In this document: positions 1 to 6,350 of the stretch, piece after piece
Layout of the letters: each line of letters starts with the position of its first letter
Numbering within the stretch: the first letter of the stretch is position 1
DNA from: Saprospiraceae bacterium
Lineage (GTDB): Bacteria; Bacteroidota; Bacteroidia; Chitinophagales; Saprospiraceae
Direction: 5' to 3'
DNA: 7,824 nt
Assembly: GCA_016787375.1 (NCBI GenBank)
Contig: JAEUUM010000109.1
Location: 1 to 7,824 of the forward strand
Program-made: the position numbers and the translations under genes
The notes under the pieces: generated by a model
Told to the model about the DNA's origin: nothing
Databases searched by the model: none
What the model saw: only the letters and a program-made list of their open reading frames with translations

Positions 1-3000
1 ATTCCGGTTAGTGCATCCATTACACCGGTTTCAGTCTCATAGCTATTATCATTACCACTTAATAGTATGTCCGGGTTGCCATCTTTGTTATAATCATCTA
101 TCAACAAGCACTTAACAGGACCAAATTGAGCTTCTATTGGAAGGTCTTGACGAACAAACTTACCCTTTTCATTTTTAAGAATGCTTGATGTCAAGCAGTA
201 AGTTTGAAGCTTAAAGGCTGATTCCAAGTCAGAACCAAAAACATCTTTGATGGTTGCACTGGAGTAGGCTCTGTAACGAGGAAATTTCTTTTTTATAGAA
301 GGAATTTGCTTTGCCAATAAATCCCTTTGAGCGTAAGGCCATTCTTTCTCATTGTTGGTAAAACACATAACGGGATCAATGCTACCGTTGCTGTCAAAAT
401 CTTTTGCATACATAACAATTGGCTTCTTCTCTGAAGCTTTGTGTCTGGAGTTTCTACCAAGATTGCCTGCGACAATATCCATATCGCCATCTTTATCAAA
501 ATCAGCAATTTCTATGGCATTCCACCAACCGTTGGATTTGCCTAATCCAAATTCGGCAGTCGCGTTTTTATAGACTGTTCCTTGCTTTTTAAAGATTGTT
601 ATTGGCATCCATTCACCACAAACAATAATTTCAGGTGCCTTATCACCATCAAGATCTGCAGTTTTTATATCGGTAACCATGCCAATGGTTGAGAGCTCGG
701 GACAATAAACCGAAGTCGCATCTTTAAAGCTACCTTTGTCATTTCTTAAAACAAAACTTTTTGGAGAAGTAGGGTAGGCACCCGGTTGAACCCGTCCGCC
801 TATTATTAGATCTAAATCGTTATCACCATCAATATCATAAGGCAGGACACTTCCAACACTGATTTTTAAATCCTGAATGGCATTTTCATTACGGGTAAAG
901 TTTCCTTTTCCGTCATTGTTGTAAAGTCTCATTTTATAGAAATCTGAGCCTTCAGGATTTTCGTTTCCGCCACTTCCAACAACGAGGTCAAGATCACCAT
1001 CACCATCTGCATCAAAAAACTTGCAGTCCGTGTCTTCAAATATTTTATCCTTTTCAAATGCCGGCTGATGGGTTTTCTTGAATTTTCCTCCGGGTAGCTG
1101 TAAGTAAAGGCAACCTGCCTGACCCGGTTTATCCTGATTTCCGGTGGCACCACCTAAATAAACATCATCTAAATGATCACCGTTAACATCGCCGCTCGCA
1201 ACAAAAGGACCCAAATTTGACAGGAAATGAGGAATAAGTCTCTCGTAATTAAAATCTACATATTCATTTTCAACGTGTGTGAAGTCAATATTGCTGGACT
1301 TGGTTTTATCTTCAAAAATTGGTTTTTCAGGTTGAACGGCAGTTAGGGCTTGATTTCCGGCATCGGCATACTTTAGCGTTAATGTTTTATTCGTTTGAAC
1401 ATTAGTCAATATTTGTGTTTTTCCGTCCGGCCATCTCACTTCTAATCTCTCTACAGATTTTGATGACCCTGTTCCGAAGTGGAATATAGGTTCACTGCTG
1501 GACATGAATCCTCTGTTGGTATACATTTCCTGATATTGAACTTTACCGTCAATATATAACCAGGCTTTTGTTCCGAGTCCAAATTTATTTTTGTCGGGTC
1601 CATTAAGTTTTATCTGTAAATAAGTTCTGTCTGCTTGTTGGGTGGTTTTATTTTCAAAAACAAAAGCAGGATCATTGATGTTATTAACAACCACATCCAA
1701 ATCACCGTCTCCATCGAGATCACCGTAGGCAAATCCATTTGAATATGATGGTTTGTCCATTCCCCACGCTTTTGTAACATTTTCAAAACTTAAGTCTCCT
1801 TTATTCCTAAACATGTAATTGGATAACTTATGCTCCGGAATCATATTTAAGAATTGATTTACATCCGGATACCTCCTTGCAGAGACGCCTCCACTTTTCT
1901 CAATAGAGTCACGGGTATAGACCATATAGTCATTATCGGTAACATCCCTTCTGTAGCCGTTTGTGATATAGATGTCCTTAAATCCATCATTGTCATAATC
2001 CGCAAATGAAGTAGACCAACTCCAGTCAGTGTTGGAAATACCAGCTAATTGAGCAATTTCAGAAAAAGTATTGTTCCCTTGATTCAGGTGAAGCATGTTT
2101 CGCGAAGCTTGGTTTCCGTAACCGTATTTTAAAAGAAGATTATATCGTTCAAACTGCATGATATTCATCAATTGTTTGTACCTGAAAGGGTCCTCTGAAA
2201 TCATATCAAGACTAATAATGTCCGGCAAACCATCGTTGTTTACATCTGCTACATCGCTTCCCATGCTATTTTGTGATCCATGTTTCAGAAAATCACTGTA
2301 TCTGTCAACCAGACCACCTTTTTTATTATTCATCAGGACAAAATCCGGTTCTATGTAATCATTTGACACAAAAATATCGGGATAATTGTCAAGATCTATA
2401 TCTGCAACAGTTGCACTCAATGAAAATGCAGAGGTATTCAAACCTACCTGGGCGCTAATGTCGGTAAACTTCTCATTATCATTGCGATAAAGATGGCAAG
2501 ATTCAAATGGTGTTAGTGGAAATGTTTCCCGAACAATTGTACCATCATTATTCTGCTTAAGTCTTGTTTTGGTTGCCTGCTCAAATCCAACTCTATGATT
2601 CATCATGAAAAGATCTAAGTCACCATCAAGGTCAAAATCAAAAAAAGCTGCATGATTGGTATTCGCATTTCCGGCGAGATTATATTCTTGCGCCTTGTTC
2701 GTAAATGTCAGATCTTTATTGTTGATGTACAAATAATTGTCTTTTTGTTTGTCATCTTCTCGGGAAGTTCGGCACACATAAATATCTAAATACCCATCTC
2801 CGTTGACATCAGCCATTGTAACACCGGTTTTAAATCCTGCATTTGCTGCTACTCCGGCACGGTCTGTAATGTCTTCAAATTGCAGGTTACCCTTGTTGAG
2901 ATACAATTTATTTGAGCCAAATGTGGCGGTAAAATAAACGTCAGGCAAACCATCGTTATTGATATCACCGATTGCAACGCCACCACCATTGTACAGGTAT

Positions 3001-3191
3001 TCATAATTGATTATGTTGTAAACATAATTTTCTTGCAGCGTATTCGAAAAATTTATGCCTGTTTTATCAGAACTCAGCAATTCGAACCTCTGTGGGCCTC
3101 CTACAAAATTTTCATCTGATTCTTGTTTTTTTGAATTGCAAGCTAAAAGCAATATCGAAAATGCTAGAAATAGTGTTTTAAAAATAGGCAT
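1..3191 (-). CDS. Large FG-GAP/VCBS-repeat lipoprotein with central ASPIC/UnbV domain (CRTAC1-like), C-terminus beyond the window
   Basis: I translated the minus strand from ATG 3191-3189; it stays open for 1063 codons to base 1, so the 3' end is missing. An in-frame TAA at 3206-3204 fixes this start. Residues 1-18 are a lipoprotein signal with lipobox LLAC (Cys18). The stretch after it (CNSKKQESDE) is charged and resembles surface-export signals of Bacteroidota lipoproteins. Calcium-loop motifs of the DxDxDGxxD type begin at residues 76, 128, 185, 264, 316, 398 and 491. An ASPIC/UnbV domain follows (about 515-608, with RGFMSSSEP, FHFG and VRWPDG). Further motifs begin at 668, 727, 786, 846, 897, 931 and 1033. 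This suggests two beta-propellers around a central domain. The family is usually 1100-1200 residues, so perhaps 40-140 are missing. The substrate is unknown; such proteins are thought to act in adhesion or glycan handling at the cell surface. Family assignment is firm; role is inference. Confidence 0.93.
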   Translation of the reverse strand, partial: MPIFKTLFLAFSILLLACNSKKQESDENFVGGPQRFELLSSDKTGINFSNTLQENYVYNIINYEYLYNGGGVAIGDINNDGLPDVYFTATFGSNKLYLNKGNLQFEDITDRAGVAANAGFKTGVTMADVNGDGYLDIYVCRTSREDDKQKDNYLYINNKDLTFTNKAQEYNLAGNANTNHAAFFDFDLDGDLDLFMMNHRVGFEQATKTRLKQNNDGTIVRETFPLTPFESCHLYRNDNEKFTDISAQVGLNTSAFSLSATVADIDLDNYPDIFVSNDYIEPDFVLMNNKKGGLVDRYSDFLKHGSQNSMGSDVADVNNDGLPDIISLDMISEDPFRYKQLMNIMQFERYNLLLKYGYGNQASRNMLHLNQGNNTFSEIAQLAGISNTDWSWSTSFADYDNDGFKDIYITNGYRRDVTDNDYMVYTRDSIEKSGGVSARRYPDVNQFLNMIPEHKLSNYMFRNKGDLSFENVTKAWGMDKPSYSNGFAYGDLDGDGDLDVVVNNINDPAFVFENKTTQQADRTYLQIKLNGPDKNKFGLGTKAWLYIDGKVQYQEMYTNRGFMSSSEPIFHFGTGSSKSVERLEVRWPDGKTQILTNVQTNKTLTLKYADAGNQALTAVQPEKPIFEDKTKSSNIDFTHVENEYVDFNYERLIPHFLSNLGPFVASGDVNGDHLDDVYLGGATGNQDKPGQAGCLYLQLPGGKFKKTHQPAFEKDKIFEDTDCKFFDADGDGDLDLVVGSGGNENPEGSDFYKMRLYNNDGKGNFTRNENAIQDLKISVGSVLPYDIDGDNDLDLIIGGRVQPGAYPTSPKSFVLRNDKGSFKDATSVYCPELSTIGMVTDIKTADLDGDKAPEIIVCGEWMPITIFKKQGTVYKNATAEFGLGKSNGWWNAIEIADFDKDGDMDIVAGNLGRNSRHKASEKKPIVMYAKDFDSNGSIDPVMCFTNNEKEWPYAQRDLLAKQIPSIKKKFPRYRAYSSATIKDVFGSDLESAFKLQTYCLTSSILKNEKGKFVRQDLPIEAQFGPVKCLLIDDYNKDGNPDILLSGNDNSYETETGVMDALTG

Positions 3192-3219
3192 GGTATTCAG
3201 GATTTATTGAATACCATAC
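3188..3219 (-). promoter_or_regulatory. Hairpin enclosing the start codon of the lipoprotein gene; possible pgk terminator
   Basis: Read on the minus strand, GUAUGGUAUUCA (3219-3208) can pair with UGAAUACCAUGC (3199-3188) across the 8-base loop AUAAAUCC. That gives 12 pairs with one G-U wobble. The AUG of the lipoprotein gene (3191-3189) lies wholly in the 3' arm. The 5' arm itself starts a six-codon frame (ATG 3217 to TGA 3197, MVFNKS) that ends five bases before the lipoprotein AUG. Two bases after the stem comes a T-rich run (ATTTTT), so the structure could end pgk transcription. It could instead hide the start codon until a ribosome opens the stem. The pairing is seen directly; either function is inferred. 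Confidence 0.55.
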
Positions 3220-3247
3220 GTATTATAAAAATTTGTGTTTCAAAAAA

Positions 3248-4456
3248 TTAGCCCTCTAAAATAGACTTTACACCAGGAAGTTCCTTGCCCTCCAATAGTT
3301 CAAGCATGGCCCCACCTCCTGTAGATACAAAGCTTACCTTGTCTTCAAAATGCATTTGATGAATGGCTGCAGCGCTATCACCACCACCTATTAATGAAAA
3401 AGCACCTCTTTCTGTTGCAGCTACAACTGCTTTTGCTATTTCAAATGTACCTTTTGAAAAATTAGGCATTTCAAATACACCCATTGGGCCATTCCACAAT
3501 ATTGATCTTGAACTTGCAATCGTTTCGGTAAATGATGCTATAGCCTTTGGGCCAATGTCGAGACCCATCATGTCATCTGGGATGAACATATTATCTACGT
3601 TCATGGTTTGAGCCTCATTTGTAAATGCATTAGCTGCAATGCTGTCTTCAGGTAATAAAAGTTTGATTTTGCCTTTTGCTTTTTTTAATATTTCACCGGC
3701 ATTTTCAATTCTATCTTCTTCAACAAGTGATTTGCCAACTTGCCCACCCAAGGCTTTGAAAAAAGTATACGCCATTCCGCCTCCAATGATCATGTTGTCA
3801 ACTGAATCAATCATTTTTTCTAGCAACAGGATTTTGTCTGATACTTTTGCACCACCTATTATGGCCGTAAATGGCTTGTCAGGATTAACCAGCAGCCTTT
3901 TAGCACTGGCCAATTCCTTTTTCATGAGGAAACCAAATGCTTTTAAGTTTTTTGGAAAATAATTGGCAATTATGCATGTTGAGGCATGAGCCCTGTGAGC
4001 AGTGCCAAATGCATCATTGATATAAGCCTCACCTAACCCAGCAAGCTTTTTGCTGAAAGTTTCATCGCCTTTTTCTTCTTCTTTGTGAAATCGGGTATTC
4101 TCAAGCAATAAAACTTGACCAGGTTTTAAAGATTTTGCTAATGTTTCTGCAGGCTCCCCAATACAATCGTCTGCAAATAACACTTCACAACCGAGCAAAT
4201 CTGTTAGGTTCGGCAGGATATTTTTTAATGAAAATCTATTGACATCAATTGTACCATCAGGCAATAATTTTTTTAATGGTCTGTCTAAATGTGATAGCAA
4301 AACCAGCGATACACCATCCAGATTCAATAGATATTTAAGGGTGGGGATGGATTCTTTTATTCTGGTGTCGTCGGTTACGTTCAGATTACTGTCGAGTGGA
4401 ACGTTAAAATCTACCCGTACAATAATTCTTTTGCCTACTAAATTTAGAAATTGCAT
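3248..4456 (-). CDS. pgk: Phosphoglycerate kinase
   Basis: This 402-residue protein has the normal length for bacterial Pgk. The enzyme transfers phosphate from 1,3-bisphosphoglycerate to ADP in the cytoplasm, giving 3-phosphoglycerate and ATP, and works in reverse in gluconeogenesis. Substrate-site residues are visible: RVDFNVP (14-20, with D16 and N18), R32, H56 and R59, R122 in ENTRF, and R155 in FGTAHRAHAS. The nucleotide side has GGAKVSDKI (201-209, with K204 and K208), WNGPMGVFE (321-329, with E329) and GGGDS (357-361). The C-terminal hinge motif STGGGAMLE is at 378-386. Two positions are unusual: SHLDRP (55-60) has Asp58 where the family normally has Gly (SHLGRP), and Met384 replaces the usual Ser of GGGAS. 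The gene stands 104 bases after the regulator and 56 bases before the lipoprotein gene. It is intact, with an ATG start lacking a Shine-Dalgarno sequence. Confidence 0.98.
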   Translation of the reverse strand: MQFLNLVGKRIIVRVDFNVPLDSNLNVTDDTRIKESIPTLKYLLNLDGVSLVLLSHLDRPLKKLLPDGTIDVNRFSLKNILPNLTDLLGCEVLFADDCIGEPAETLAKSLKPGQVLLLENTRFHKEEEKGDETFSKKLAGLGEAYINDAFGTAHRAHASTCIIANYFPKNLKAFGFLMKKELASAKRLLVNPDKPFTAIIGGAKVSDKILLLEKMIDSVDNMIIGGGMAYTFFKALGGQVGKSLVEEDRIENAGEILKKAKGKIKLLLPEDSIAANAFTNEAQTMNVDNMFIPDDMMGLDIGPKAIASFTETIASSRSILWNGPMGVFEMPNFSKGTFEIAKAVVAATERGAFSLIGGGDSAAAIHQMHFEDKVSFVSTGGGAMLELLEGKELPGVKSILEG

Positions 4457-4474
4457 ACAATTTTTATTAAACCA

Positions 4475-4507
4475 CGAAATTAGGAAATGTTTGAATTTTT
4501 ATTGCAA
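4475..4507 (-). promoter_or_regulatory. Candidate Bacteroidetes-type promoter of pgk
   Basis: On the minus strand TTG (4507-4505), a 22-base spacer and TAATTTCG (4482-4475) lie just before pgk. The Bacteroidetes consensus is a TTG-containing -33 box and TAnnTTTG at -7, so the -7 box has one mismatch. The -7 box ends 18 bases before the pgk ATG, which gives a short leader. The same two boxes with the same spacing precede the DUF2130 gene, and this agreement raises my confidence. A perfect 10-base palindrome (TATTGCAATA, 4500-4509) overlaps the -33 box. Its meaning is unknown. Confidence 0.5.
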
Positions 4508-4560
4508 TATTAACTGAAACAATGAGCAAAATCTTAATTGTTGTAGCATGGATCTTGGTG

Positions 4561-4770
4561 TTACATTCCCTTGTCCTCAGGTTCTAGAGTAAAAATTTCA
4601 TTTACCGTTTTTTCAAAATATTCTGATAATTTGAGCGCCAAAACTGTAGATGGAACATATTTGGTGAGCTCAATTGCATTGATGGTTTGTCTGCTAACGC
4701 CAATGATTTTGGCAAGCTCCTCCTGAGTAATATTTTTAATTGCTCTTTGAACTTTCAAATTATTTTTCAT
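4561..4770 (-). CDS. Small Cro/CI (XRE) family DNA-binding regulator
   Basis: This 69-residue protein is almost entirely one helix-turn-helix domain. The core is TQEELAKIIGVSRQTINAIE at residues 15-34, followed by the family's usual YVPS, LALKLSEYFEKTVNEIF segment. It matches the short YozG-like regulators of 60-75 residues. I chose ATG 4770 as start. A frame opening at TTG 4776 adds only two residues (M-K), and the ATG version matches family N-termini. The start lies inside the end of the upstream membrane-protein gene (11 bases of overlap), which suggests coupled translation. Regulators of this type are often paired with a small membrane protein and tend to control their own operon; that role here is inferred from context. 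The target site may be the palindrome at 5273-5288. Confidence 0.9.
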   Translation of the reverse strand: MKNNLKVQRAIKNITQEELAKIIGVSRQTINAIELTKYVPSTVLALKLSEYFEKTVNEIFTLEPEDKGM

Positions 4771-5236
4771 CTTCAATTTGCTTTTTGTATGAGTAAATAA
4801 TCCAGTTAAACCGAATGATAAAAAATGTTAAAATAGTAAAAAGATTGAAGGTCATAACCCAGAAAAAGATGCCCCCATACATAAAAATAATGCTGAAAGC
4901 CAGAATCGCGTAATTTAGGTATGTAGCCCATAGCAATGATTCGTACCTTATTTTTGAAATAAATTCATCCTCAATCTTTTCTTTTGAAAATGCTACTAAA
5001 AAGCCTCCTACCAATATCCCAATACTGATGATTTCATCAATGATGTTATTTTGTACAAAATGAAAAAACTTAAATTTTCCAAAGAATTCATCATCAAATA
5101 TGGCAAAAACCTTGACATTTAGCCACTCTGGTTCTAACTTCAGAGCAAAATAGGCAATAGCTAAAAGTAAAAAGGGAATCAAAACGAACCAGCCTAATTT
5201 TTTACAGGAATGCGGAAACAAATAATTGGATTTCAT
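4760..5236 (-). CDS. Four-helix integral membrane protein paired with the XRE regulator
   Basis: The protein has 158 residues and I recognise no named function. Four hydrophobic segments are visible at about 14-33, 66-83, 101-119 and 124-148. Between helices 2 and 3 lies a charged loop, FSKEKIEDEFISKIRYESL (83-101), which in my recollection recurs in Bacteroidota proteins encoded beside small XRE regulators. The region between helices 1 and 2 (34-65) is rich in Phe, Asp and Lys. The protein ends with the polar tail YKKQIEDEK. It presumably sits in the inner membrane. The stop codon overlaps the start of the regulator gene, so the two are one unit. It resembles the general size and layout of DUF2975-type partners of YozG-like regulators, but I cannot assign it to that family from sequence alone. 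It might sense membrane state or be the target of the regulator; both are guesses. Confidence 0.85.
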   Translation of the reverse strand: MKSNYLFPHSCKKLGWFVLIPFLLLAIAYFALKLEPEWLNVKVFAIFDDEFFGKFKFFHFVQNNIIDEIISIGILVGGFLVAFSKEKIEDEFISKIRYESLLWATYLNYAILAFSIIFMYGGIFFWVMTFNLFTILTFFIIRFNWIIYSYKKQIEDEK

Positions 5237-5267
5237 AATTTAAATTTTTTAGACGTTTAAAATTGAC

Positions 5268-5299
5268 AATAAGTAAAATAAACTTTACATAATGACAAA
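5268..5299 (-). promoter_or_regulatory. Candidate promoter with embedded operator for the membrane protein/regulator pair
   Basis: On the minus strand TTTG (5299-5296), 20 bases and TACTTATT (5275-5268) form a loose match to the Bacteroidetes promoter; the -7 box has two mismatches. Between and touching the two boxes is a 16-base imperfect palindrome, GTAAA-N6-TTTAC (plus-strand 5273-5288). It ends 37 bases before the ATG of the membrane protein. A dyad at this place is what an autoregulating Cro/CI-type protein would bind. The palindrome is seen; promoter activity and binding are inferred. The rest of the gap (5237-5339) is AT-rich and shows no clear terminator for the hydrolase gene. Confidence 0.35.
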
Positions 5300-5339
5300 T
5301 AAACGTGATTATGAGTTCCGCTATTGTTTGAAATAATTA

Positions 5340-6332
5340 TTATTTTGAAGAAATATTTAGGATCTCCTCAGTGAACTGGTACAGGTCCTGCTCTATTTCA
5401 GGAATCTGCTTGGAAAATATATCCGAAACCATCATGTGGCTATTTGCCTCGCTGAATGCTTTCATTCTTTTTAACTCAACCGGTGTATCTATTTTATCAA
5501 AGAAGTATTTCATTTTATCAATGGATACCACATCGTCAAAATGATTTTTATCCTTGTAATAATATCCTAACCAAACCGGTTGGCTTATTTTTTCAAATGT
5601 CTCATTTGTCATGGTTTTATCAAGGAGATATTTCATACCCAGAATTCCCTCATTTCTGTAGCGAAGATACCAGTATTGCTCGGCAGTTTTTGGAGCATCC
5701 CAAGAGTGATAATCACCTCCTTCGATGATCTTCAACAGTTGTTTGCCCCATGGCCCGGTGATTAACTTTGATCTCTTATCATACAGATCAATATTTGGAG
5801 AAAAAAGTATCAAAGCATATATATCGGGGTCATTGGCAGCGAGGTATGTGGCAAGAGTACTTCCAGTAGAACACGACATAAGAATTACTTTTTTACCAAT
5901 TGCTTTACCAATTTGAATGGCCTCTTTTGCTGAATTTACCAAACCGGAAGGTGTTAAATCAGCAAATGCATCTTTGTTATCCAGACCGTGATAGGCAAGT
6001 CTGGGGAGGTATAAATTGCACCCGTATCTCCTTGAAAACGCTTCATGCACAGGTCGGCCTTCACCTTGACTCGCTGAAAAACCATGCAGGTATACAACTG
6101 AATATTCAGTTTGTTCAGTTGAGTCAATCCAAACGATTCGGGATTGATTATCAGGTTTTATTTTCCCGGCGCGGCCTTCTTGGAGGTTTACCAGACTATC
6201 AACATCTTTGATGTTAAGTTTCGTAGAAAGGGGTTTGTTGTCAAATGGTGGATATTCTGCTTTAGGTCCTACAACATAGACACCAACCAGCAAAAGTATT
6301 GCACTTGAAATGCTTAATAATTTTTGAGTCAT
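5340..6332 (-). CDS. Exported or membrane-anchored alpha/beta hydrolase
   Basis: The protein has 330 residues. Residues 1-22 carry a hydrophobic helix (LLSISSAILLLVGVYVVG) without a lipobox Cys, so it is either cleaved after export (perhaps at PKA, 23-25) or kept as an anchor. The catalytic domain starts near residue 65. YLHGFSAS (81-88) is the oxyanion-hole loop. The nucleophile elbow is SCSTG (153-157) with Ser155; the family pattern is GxSxG, so the first Gly is replaced by Ser153. An acid candidate lies in YYYKDKNHFDD (257-267; Asp261 or the Asp pair 266-267). His299 in ANSHMMVS completes the triad. The fold suits an esterase or lipase acting on small esters or acylglycerols; the substrate is unknown. 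It begins 11 bases after the DUF2130 stop, which suggests one operon. Confidence 0.87.
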   Translation of the reverse strand: MTQKLLSISSAILLLVGVYVVGPKAEYPPFDNKPLSTKLNIKDVDSLVNLQEGRAGKIKPDNQSRIVWIDSTEQTEYSVVYLHGFSASQGEGRPVHEAFSRRYGCNLYLPRLAYHGLDNKDAFADLTPSGLVNSAKEAIQIGKAIGKKVILMSCSTGSTLATYLAANDPDIYALILFSPNIDLYDKRSKLITGPWGKQLLKIIEGGDYHSWDAPKTAEQYWYLRYRNEGILGMKYLLDKTMTNETFEKISQPVWLGYYYKDKNHFDDVVSIDKMKYFFDKIDTPVELKRMKAFSEANSHMMVSDIFSKQIPEIEQDLYQFTEEILNISSK

Positions 6333-6350
6333 TTTATTCAGTTTTATTCA
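6331..6350 (-). repeat. Tandem 10-base repeat at the DUF2130/hydrolase junction
   Basis: On the minus strand the unit TGAATAAAA occurs twice in a row (TGAATAAAAC then TGAATAAAAT). It covers the DUF2130 stop codon, the 11-base gap and the first two bases of the hydrolase ATG. There is no Shine-Dalgarno sequence here; the A-rich stretch before the ATG is the usual form of Bacteroidota translation starts. The repeat may be chance. Confidence 0.5.

Noticed and set aside
293..1153. Minus-strand frames at 293-508 and 929-1153 inside the lipoprotein gene
   Set aside because: They are in other frames of the continuous lipoprotein reading frame, whose calcium-loop motifs run straight through both stretches.
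2158..2458. Plus-strand frames at 2158-2358 and 2273-2458
   Set aside because: They are antisense to the propeller region and have no recognisable domain; the minus-strand frame explains the conservation.
3222..3243. TATAAT-like and TTGAAA-like boxes before the lipoprotein gene
   Set aside because: The spacer is only 10 bases, far too short for a sigma-70 promoter, and the Bacteroidetes -7 consensus is not matched.
3363..3962. Plus-strand open frames opposite pgk (82 and 107 codons)
   Set aside because: They lie antisense to a fully conserved enzyme gene and translate to low-complexity sequence with no recognisable domain.
4522..4587. Plus-strand 21-codon hydrophobic frame (MSKILIVVAWILVL...)
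   Set aside because: It resembles a small membrane peptide, but it has no ribosome site or promoter, and it runs into the 3' end of the regulator gene. Chance is more likely.
4561..5236. Toxin-antitoxin interpretation of the regulator/membrane pair
   Set aside because: The membrane protein is a 158-residue four-helix protein, unlike the small single-helix toxins, and nothing in the sequence suggests toxicity. A regulator with a membrane partner is the simpler reading.
5237..5339. Intrinsic terminator after the hydrolase gene
   Set aside because: Only short AT-only pairings such as AATAATTATT are present, with no GC-containing stem followed by a T-run.
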